Of a DNA stretch of 32,292 nucleotides, positions 27,386 through 32,292 are shown piece by piece. The translations under genes were made by a program, and so were the position numbers. This DNA is from JACCZR01 sp035296565 (GTDB taxonomy: Bacteria > Actinomycetota > Thermoleophilia > Solirubrobacterales > Thermoleophilaceae): the NCBI GenBank assembly GCA_035296565.1, contig DATHAQ010000048.1, positions 1 through 32,292 on the forward strand. The letters run 5' to 3'. The notes beneath the pieces are model-generated. The model was not told where the DNA came from. It did not search any database and saw only the letters and a program-made list of their open reading frames with translations. Every line of letters starts with the position of its first letter. Within the stretch, counting starts at the first letter, position 1.

Positions 27386-27757
27386 GTGCTCGACTCACGC
27401 AAGCTCACCCTTGCCTTCGCCACAGGCCGCGGCCTGTTCGGCGTCGGCCTGCTCGCCGTCCCCGAGCGTCTCGCGTCGGGCTGGATTCCCGACGATCACT
27501 CGCGTCCTCAGACACAGATGATCGTGCGCGGGATCGGGGGCCGCGACATCGCGCTCGCCGGCGGAACGGTGAGGGCGGTGCTCTCGGAGGAGGACACGCG
27601 GCCGTGGCTCCTTGCCGCCGTGGCCTCCGACACGTCGGACATCCTCGCCTCGCTGCTCGCCGGTGACGCCCTGCCGGGTCGGGCGAAGAAGGGCACGCTC
27701 GCCCTCGCGGGCGTGGCGGTGGGCTGCGGCCTGGCGCTGGCGGTCGCCGAATCGTGA
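27386..27757 (+). CDS. Small DUF4267-like membrane protein
   Basis: A 123-residue hydrophobic protein with about three to four membrane segments. The pattern GRGLFGVGLLAVPERLASGW, then a short hydrophilic loop, then RGIGGRDIALAGGTVRAV and a pair of further hydrophobic segments (WLLAAVASDTSDILASLLAG and LALAGVAVGCGLALAVA) resembles DUF4267-type small integral membrane proteins. The function is unknown. GTG at 27386 is the only in-frame start in this place. It overlaps the next gene by GTGA, so it is the first gene of the lipid-modification operon and may be a membrane accessory for it. The alternative is that it is unrelated and only shares the transcript. Confidence 0.65.
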   Translation: MLDSRKLTLAFATGRGLFGVGLLAVPERLASGWIPDDHSRPQTQMIVRGIGGRDIALAGGTVRAVLSEEDTRPWLLAAVASDTSDILASLLAGDALPGRAKKGTLALAGVAVGCGLALAVAES

Positions 27758-29007
27758 GGGTCGCCGTCGTTGGGGCCGGCGTGAGCGGCCTGTCCTGCGC
27801 GTACCGGCTCGCCCGCGAGCACGAGGTGACCGTCTTCGAGGCCGCCGGGTACGCGGGCGGCCACGCCAACACCGTCCGGGTCGACCTCCCCGACGAGACG
27901 CACTGGGTCGACACCGGCTTCATCGTCCTCAACGACCGCAACTACCCGAACTTCGAGCGCCTGCTCGGCGAACTCGGCGTCGCCACCCAGCCTTCGGACA
28001 TGAGCTTCTCGGTCAGCGACGAGCACGGGGGCCTGGAGTACAACGGCGCGTCGGCCAACGGCCTGTTCGCCGACCGGGCCAACCTGGTCCGCCCAAGGTT
28101 CCTGCGCATGCTGCGCGACCTCCTGCGCTTCAACCGCGAGGCGCCCGCCCTGGTAGGGCTCAACGGCAGCGGGCCCTCGCTCGGCGCCTTCCTGGACGAC
28201 GGCGGCTACTCGCGCGAGTTCGTCGACCAGCTGATCGTGCCCCAGGCCTCCGCGGTCTGGTCTGCCGACCCGGCCCAGATGTGGTCGTTCCCGGCGAGCA
28301 TGCTGGCCGAGTTCTTCCACAACCACGGGATGTTCGGCCTCGGCGGCCGGCCTAAGTGGCGGACCGTGGTGGGCGGCTCGCACCGCTACGTCGAGAAGAT
28401 CGCCAAGCCGCTGGGGGAGCGGTTGCGCCTGAGCACCCCTGTCACCCGGGTCGAGCGCTTCGAGGACCGCGTGGAGGTGACGCCCGCCGGGGGCGGGCCC
28501 GAGGAGTTCGAGGAGGTGGTGCTGGCCACCCACTCCGACCAGTCGCTGGCCCTGTTGGCCGACCCCACCGACGCCGAGGCCGAGGTCCTCGGCGCGGTGG
28601 CCTACCAGCCAAACGAGGCGGTGCTGCACACCGACCGCTCGCTGCTGCCGCGGCGCCGGCGAGCCTGGGCGAGCTGGAACTTCCACCTGCTGGACGAGCC
28701 CGTCGCCCAGAGCACGGTCACCTACCGCATGAACAGCCTGCAGTCGCTTCGCTCGGGCCACGAGATATGCGTGACGCTCAACCGCACCGAGCGCATCGAC
28801 CCGGCAAAGATCATCGGCCGCTACGGCTATGCGCACCCCGTCTTCACCCACGCCGCCCTGGCCGCACAGAGGCGCTGGGAGGAGGTCAGCGGCCGCAACC
28901 GCACGCACTACTGCGGGGCCTGGTGGGGCTACGGCTTCCACGAGGACGGCGTGAAGAGCGCGCTGAAGGTATGCGAGAGCCTCGAGCGAGGCGCTATCCC
29001 CGCGTGA
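27754..29007 (+). CDS. FAD-dependent oxidoreductase (amine-oxidase fold, COG2907 type)
   Basis: The 417-residue protein has the dinucleotide motif VGAGVSG (6-12) followed by YRLAREHEVTVFEAAGYAGG, and the conserved features of the NAD/FAD-binding group often encoded with DUF1365 and Cfa-like proteins: HWVDTGFIVLNDRNYP, a middle SAVWSADPAQMWSFPASML, VVGGSHRYVE, VLATHSDQ and the end YCGAWWGYGFHEDG. In such clusters this protein is thought to act on fatty acyl chains of membrane lipids, as desaturase or isomerase-like flavoenzyme, but its reaction has not been shown for this subgroup as far as I know. Starts at GTG 27754, overlapping the previous gene, and overlaps the DUF1365 gene by GTGA. Confidence 0.9.
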   Translation: MRVAVVGAGVSGLSCAYRLAREHEVTVFEAAGYAGGHANTVRVDLPDETHWVDTGFIVLNDRNYPNFERLLGELGVATQPSDMSFSVSDEHGGLEYNGASANGLFADRANLVRPRFLRMLRDLLRFNREAPALVGLNGSGPSLGAFLDDGGYSREFVDQLIVPQASAVWSADPAQMWSFPASMLAEFFHNHGMFGLGGRPKWRTVVGGSHRYVEKIAKPLGERLRLSTPVTRVERFEDRVEVTPAGGGPEEFEEVVLATHSDQSLALLADPTDAEAEVLGAVAYQPNEAVLHTDRSLLPRRRRAWASWNFHLLDEPVAQSTVTYRMNSLQSLRSGHEICVTLNRTERIDPAKIIGRYGYAHPVFTHAALAAQRRWEEVSGRNRTHYCGAWWGYGFHEDGVKSALKVCESLERGAIPA

Positions 29008-29741
29008 GCGCGAGCGCGGTCTACGAAGGCGTCGTGCGCCACCGGCGCTTCACGCCGGTCGAGCACTCCTTCGAGTACCGGGTCTTCATGCCGCTGCTCG
29101 ACCTGGGCGAGCTGCCCGAGCTCTTCGACCGGAACCTGCTCTGGTCCGCGCGCGGACGGGCGGTGGCACAGTTTCGCCGCGAGGACTACCTCGGCGACCC
29201 CGCCACGTCGCTCGACGAGTCGGTGCGCGGCCTGGTGGCCGAGCGGACGGGACGCCGGCCCACAGGGCCGGTGCGGGTGCTGGCGGGCGTGCGGACGCTG
29301 GGCTACGTGTTCAACCCCGTCAGCTTCTACTACTGCGGCGAGGACCCGGTGGAGGCCGTCGTGGCCGAGGTGACCAACACGCCCTGGGGCGAGCAGCACG
29401 CCTACGTGCTCGACCGCGGGGAGTCGCAGGGGCCGGTGTTGAGCGCCCGTGCCGGCAAGCGCCTGCACGTATCGCCTTTCAACGGCATGGATCAGAGCTA
29501 CAGCTGGAACGTGAGCGAGCCCGGCGAGCGGCTGCAGGTGCACATCGAGAACCACCGCGCCGGCGACCTGCTCTTCGACGCCACCCTCTCCATGGAGCGG
29601 CGGGAGCTGACTCCCAAGGCGCTGCGCCGGGTGCTGCTTCGCTACCCGGTGATGCCGCTCGCGGTGTCGGCTCGCATCTACCTCAACGCGCTCAAGCTCA
29701 AGCTCAAGGGCGTGCCCTGGCACGCGCACCCGGCCCGATGA
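29004..29741 (+). CDS. DUF1365 family protein
   Basis: A 245-residue DUF1365 protein. The N-terminus YEGVVRHRRFTPVEHSFEYRVF and the central GYVFNPVSFYYC, EVTNTPWGEQHAYVL and KRLHVSPFNGMDQSYSW blocks are family signatures. A C-terminal segment (ALRRVLLRYPVMPLAVSARIYLNAL) is amphipathic or weakly hydrophobic, consistent with membrane association. Function unknown, but genes of this family are almost always between a FAD oxidoreductase gene and a Cfa-like methyltransferase gene, as here, so a role in lipid modification is the reasonable inference. The GTG start overlaps the FAD gene; the stop overlaps the Cfa-like gene (ATGA). Confidence 0.92.
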   Translation: MSASAVYEGVVRHRRFTPVEHSFEYRVFMPLLDLGELPELFDRNLLWSARGRAVAQFRREDYLGDPATSLDESVRGLVAERTGRRPTGPVRVLAGVRTLGYVFNPVSFYYCGEDPVEAVVAEVTNTPWGEQHAYVLDRGESQGPVLSARAGKRLHVSPFNGMDQSYSWNVSEPGERLQVHIENHRAGDLLFDATLSMERRELTPKALRRVLLRYPVMPLAVSARIYLNALKLKLKGVPWHAHPAR

Positions 29742-30994
29742 TCCGCCGCATCGCCCTCGGCGTCATGAGCCGTTTCGAGTACGGCCGGATCGTGATCGAC
29801 GAGCCCGGCGGGCGGCGGCACGAGCTGGGCCCCGTGGACGCCACCCTGCGCGTGCACGTCAGCGTGCGCGACCCCCGCTTCTGGGGCGCCCTGCGCCGTG
29901 GCGGCCTGGGCGCCTCCCAGGCCTACGGCGAGGGCTGGTTCGAGTGCGACGATCTCGTCGCGCTCGTGCGCATCTTCGCCCTCGAGCTGCGCGACGTGGA
30001 CCACCTGCGCCGGCTGCTCCTCCCCCTCCAACGAGTGGGTGGGCTGGTGCCCCGCAACACCAAGAACGCCGCCCGCGAGCACATCGCCGCCCACTACGAC
30101 CTCGGCGACCAGCTGTTCGAGCTGTTCCTCGACGAGTCCATGTCCTACTCGAGCGCGGTCTTCGAGCGGGCCGACGCCACCCTCGCCGAGGCCCAGCACG
30201 AGAAGGTCGACCGCATCTGCCGCAAGCTCGAGCTGACGCCCGACGATCACGTGGTCGAGATCGGGAGCGGCTGGGGTGCGTTCGCGGTGCACGCCGCCGG
30301 CCGCTACGGCTGCCGGGTCACCACCACCACCATCTCCGAGGCCCAATACGCCGCCACCCTGGAACGGGTGCGCGCGCACGGGCTGGAGGACCGGGTCGAG
30401 GTCCGCAACGACGACTACCGCGACCTGCCGGGCATCTACAGCAAGCTCGTCTCGGTCGAGATGGTCGAGGCCGTGGGCTGGCAGTACTTCGACACCTTCT
30501 TCGAGAAGTGCGCCTCGCTGCTGGCGCCCGACGGGCGCATGTGCCTGCAGGCGATCGTGATCGACGATCGTGCGTACGAGGCCGACAAGGCGGCCAGGAG
30601 CTTCGCTAACACGGTGATCTTCCCGGGCGGTTGCCTGCCCTCGCACGAGGTGATCGCCCGCTGCATATCCAAGCGCACCGATATGCGCATCCTCGATCTC
30701 GAGGACCTCTCGGCGCACTACGCCGAAACCGTCCGGCGCTGGCGCGAGCGCTTCGCCGCCAACACGGAGCGGGCCGCCGACCTCGGCTACGACCGCCGCT
30801 TCCGGCGCATGTGGGACCTCTACCTGGCCTGGTGCGAGGGCGGCTTCATCGAGCGCCGGATCGGCGTCGCGCAGATACTCACCGCCAAGCCGGCGTTCCG
30901 CGAGCGCCCGCTGTTCGCGGCGGACATCACCCGCGGCGGCGCGGCGCCGGCCGCGGCCGAGGTCGGCGCCGGCGCTACCGCGGCGCGCGGCTGA
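29738..30994 (+). CDS. Cfa-like lipid methyltransferase with altered bicarbonate site
   Basis: An SAM-dependent fatty-acyl methyltransferase of the cyclopropane synthase family, 418 residues. The SAM motif VEIGSGWGAF is at 173-182, preceded by the AAHYDLGDQLFELFLDESMSY block, and followed by FEKCASLLAPDGRMCLQAI, FPGGCLPSHEV and HYAETVRRWRERF. E. coli Cfa binds bicarbonate with Cys139, Glu239, His266 and Tyr317, from memory. Here the counterparts appear to be Ser139, Glu244, Gln271 and Tyr328, so two of four differ. Such variants may methylate without closing the ring (as in 10-methyl or furan fatty acid pathways). It ends the operon and overlaps the convergent SDR gene by 20 bases. Confidence 0.9.
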   Translation: MIRRIALGVMSRFEYGRIVIDEPGGRRHELGPVDATLRVHVSVRDPRFWGALRRGGLGASQAYGEGWFECDDLVALVRIFALELRDVDHLRRLLLPLQRVGGLVPRNTKNAAREHIAAHYDLGDQLFELFLDESMSYSSAVFERADATLAEAQHEKVDRICRKLELTPDDHVVEIGSGWGAFAVHAAGRYGCRVTTTTISEAQYAATLERVRAHGLEDRVEVRNDDYRDLPGIYSKLVSVEMVEAVGWQYFDTFFEKCASLLAPDGRMCLQAIVIDDRAYEADKAARSFANTVIFPGGCLPSHEVIARCISKRTDMRILDLEDLSAHYAETVRRWRERFAANTERAADLGYDRRFRRMWDLYLAWCEGGFIERRIGVAQILTAKPAFRERPLFAADITRGGAAPAAAEVGAGATAARG

Positions 30995-31739
30995 AGCCGC
31001 CGCCGGTAATGGCGTCGAGCAGGAAGGCGGGGCCGCGCGAGGCTAGCTTGGCCAGCGCGATGCGCCCTCCCGGCCCGACGATGTGATCGCCGCTCTCGAC
31101 ACCCGCCACGACCTTTGCGGCCCACTCCTCCGCAGACACATCCGTCCAGCCGGAGGTGTCGAGGTGGCGCCCATAGGCCTCCTTGGTGTCGTCGAGCATG
31201 TCGGTCTTCACTCCCGGCGTGACCATGTGGGTGACGCCCACGCCGGTGCCCTTCAGCTCGCGGCGCAGCGACTCGCTGAAGGCCACTACGCCCGCCTTGG
31301 CCGCCGCGTAGGTGGTCGCCGCGGGGAAGTAGGCGTAGCCGGAGATGCTGGCGTTGTTGACGATCCAGCCGCGGCCGCGCTGAACCATCGCGGGCAGGGC
31401 CAGCTGGGTGAGGTGCACCACCGCGCTCAGGTTGACCTGGAACATCGCGTAGACGTCGTCGATGTCCTGCTCCTCGAGCAGGCCCCCGGTCATCAGGCCG
31501 GCGTTGTTGAACAGGACGTCGACCTCCTCGTCGAGCGCGGCCCAGGACTCCTCGAGCGACTCCTTGGAGGACATCTCCATCCTCACCGGCACCAGCTCGC
31601 CGGGATCCTCGAACTTCTCCGGCGAGCGCGCTCCGGCCAGAACGCGCGTGCCCGGACGCTTGGCCACCTCGTACGCCAGCGCCCGGCCGATGCCGCGGTT
31701 GGCGCCGGTGATGAGGATGGTCTGGGCGCGGAGGTCCAT
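30975..31739 (-). CDS. Short-chain dehydrogenase/reductase (SDR)
   Basis: A classical SDR. With the ATG at 31739 it is 254 residues long: ILITGANRGIGRAL is the cofactor motif TGxxxGIG, LFNNAGLMTGG is the NNAG motif, NNASISGYAYFPAATTYAAAKAG contains the catalytic Ser and the YxxxK pair. The ending PGVKTDML is also typical. NADP(H) or NAD(H) preference and substrate cannot be given; the acidic/basic pattern after the first strand (GARSPEKF) hints at NADP. An ATG at 31766 in the same frame is an alternative start, but the shorter form has the usual SDR N-terminus. The gene is convergent with the Cfa-like gene. Confidence 0.9.
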   Translation of the reverse strand: MDLRAQTILITGANRGIGRALAYEVAKRPGTRVLAGARSPEKFEDPGELVPVRMEMSSKESLEESWAALDEEVDVLFNNAGLMTGGLLEEQDIDDVYAMFQVNLSAVVHLTQLALPAMVQRGRGWIVNNASISGYAYFPAATTYAAAKAGVVAFSESLRRELKGTGVGVTHMVTPGVKTDMLDDTKEAYGRHLDTSGWTDVSAEEWAAKVVAGVESGDHIVGPGGRIALAKLASRGPAFLLDAITGGGFSRAPR

Positions 31740-31819
31740 CAGGGTCGCCACGATGGCAGAGCCCATCGGGCTGGCCGAGGGGGTCTGGGTGTGCTACGTC
31801 CGGCTCCCAGCGTGGGATG

Positions 31820-31843
31820 AACGTGTTCCCCAACGTGTTCCCC
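31820..31843. repeat. Exact tandem 12-bp repeat between divergent genes
   Basis: AACGTGTTCCCC occurs twice without spacer at 31820-31831 and 31832-31843, in the 160-base region between the divergent SDR and serine-hydrolase genes. It may be a double operator for a regulator. It is not a LexA box: the GAAC and GTTC halves are two bases apart instead of four. Confidence 0.5.
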
Positions 31844-31862
31844 CCGGGAGGGCGGCCTCTCG

Positions 31863-31891
31863 TTGACAGCCTCGCCCGAATGGTCGATGGT
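31863..31891 (+). promoter_or_regulatory. Candidate promoter of the serine hydrolase gene
   Basis: A perfect TTGACA (-35) at 31863-31868 and GATGGT at 31886-31891 are separated by 17 bases. The ATG of the gene lies eight bases after the -10, giving another nearly leaderless arrangement. Confidence 0.45.
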
Positions 31892-31899
31892 CCCTGGCG

Positions 31900-32160
31900 A
31901 TGCGCTTCCCCCGGGCCGTAGCGTCGATCGGCCTGGTGGTCGTCGTGGCGCTCCTGCCGGCTGCGCCGGCCTCCGGTGCCACCACCAGCTCTCGCCTCAA
32001 GCGCCAGCTGAGCGCGCTGCTGGCCGCCGAGGGCGGCCCGCCCGGAGTGATCGTCACGATCCGGCGGGGTGGGCATACCAAGGTCCTCAGCAGAGGGCGC
32101 GGGCTCATCGGGAGCAACCGCCGACCGCGCTACCGCGACCACATGCGGCTCGCGAGCGTA
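31900..32160 (+). pseudogene. Serine beta-lactamase/PBP-like protein, N-terminal part, broken in SxxK
   Basis: The plus-strand frame begins MRFPRAVASIGLVVVV with a clear signal peptide ending near SGA (about residue 27), then a linker helix (RLKRQLSALLAAEG) and the strands PGVIVTIRRGG and KVLSRGRG, and reaches RDHMRLASV. In class C beta-lactamase and D-Ala-D-Ala carboxypeptidase-like proteins this is followed by T/A-K, the serine being the nucleophile of SxxK. Here Ser86-Val87 are followed by Arg-Ser and unrelated residues to the window end. The break lies after 32160. The frame stays open to 32292 but without similarity. Probable causes are an inversion or an assembly join. Confidence 0.6.
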
Positions 32161-32292
32161 CGTAGCGTTCAGCCGCAGGCGCCTGAAGACGAAGCTGCGC
32201 AGGAGGCTCGCGTAGGAGCGGCCCGTCACCCTCTCCGCGATCAGCCCGACCACGATGTTGTCGGTGTTCGAGTATCCGTACCGGGCACCGGG
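32161..32292 (-). pseudogene. Serine beta-lactamase/PBP-like protein, middle part on the opposite strand
   Basis: Read on the minus strand from the window end, the sequence gives PGARYGYSNTDNIVVGLIAE followed by RVTGRSYASLLRSFVFRRL and RLNAT, 44 residues with no break. YSN is the second active-site motif of the family, and VGLIAERVTGRSY is typical. In a normal gene this part lies some 70-100 residues after SxxK on the same strand. It meets the N-terminal part head-on at 32160/32161. Beyond the junction the minus frame goes on without similarity. Confidence 0.6.

Noticed and set aside
31820..31843. A second SOS box upstream of the serine hydrolase
   Set aside because: GAAC and GTTC halves are separated by two bases, not four, and the unit is a direct repeat rather than a palindrome.
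30820..32253. 477-residue minus-strand frame beginning MVGLIAERVTGRSY as one gene
   Set aside because: Only the first part, down to 32161, resembles a protein family; the rest runs antisense through other genes and has no similarity.

Overview
The window is about 32 kb of very GC-rich DNA, densely packed with genes and with strong G/C bias at third codon positions. Gene order and protein types point to an actinobacterium, most likely of the Thermoleophilia/Solirubrobacterales kind. The order rpsA-coaE-(...)-uvrB-(...)-uvrA resembles, from memory, the mycobacterial order with a universal-stress-like gene nearby. Other pointers are a DivIVA-type protein, a small secreted protein with the N-terminal style common in Solirubrobacterales, a Rex regulator next to a glutaredoxin-like gene, and a K+-independent type H+-pyrophosphatase. 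The species cannot be named from the sequence alone.

Layout. 1-3562: 3' part of rpsA, coaE, a membrane-anchored lytic transglycosylase and a secreted protein of unknown function, then a convergent stress-protein-like gene. 3600-11520: uvrB, an RTX-like coding remnant, a DivIVA-domain protein, the ribosome-associated ABC-F protein EttA, and uvrA behind a perfect palindromic LexA (SOS) box. 11626-13264: a hexapeptide acyltransferase, a YjbQ-family gene and a secreted protein. 13374-16355 (minus strand): DUF2520 oxidoreductase, panC, panD and panB, all joined by 4-bp overlaps, a nearly complete pantothenate operon. 16425-23498 (plus): LysE exporter, family-4 uracil-DNA glycosylase, tsaE, tsaB, rimI, tsaD, a glutaredoxin-like gene and rex, joined by seven successive NTGA overlaps, followed closely by a GCS2-type ligase, a DUF1844 gene and an MTA-phosphorylase-like gene. 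23519-25594: hppA. 25635-25816: palindromic repeat units. 25801-27270 (minus): flavin monooxygenase. 27386-30994 (plus): DUF4267-like membrane protein, FAD oxidoreductase, DUF1365 protein and a Cfa-like lipid methyltransferase, a likely fatty-acid-modifying operon. 30975-31739 (minus): SDR. 31900-32292: a broken serine beta-lactamase-like gene whose N-terminal part lies on the plus strand and whose downstream part lies on the minus strand, meeting at 32160/32161.

How it works together. Most of the window is housekeeping: CoA precursors (panBCD, DUF2520, coaE), nucleotide excision and uracil repair (uvrA, uvrB, udg), tRNA t6A modification (tsaB, tsaD, tsaE), redox sensing (rex), translation (rpsA, ettA) and energy (hppA). 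Points that deserve a second look are the inverted beta-lactamase fragments, a 36-bp repeat read in the same frame at the C-termini of panC and rimI, the missing Fe-S cysteine in the uracil glycosylase, the non-canonical start of tsaE, the altered bicarbonate-site residues in the Cfa-like enzyme, and the repeat cluster after hppA. I see no CRISPR array, transposase, prophage gene or RNA gene.
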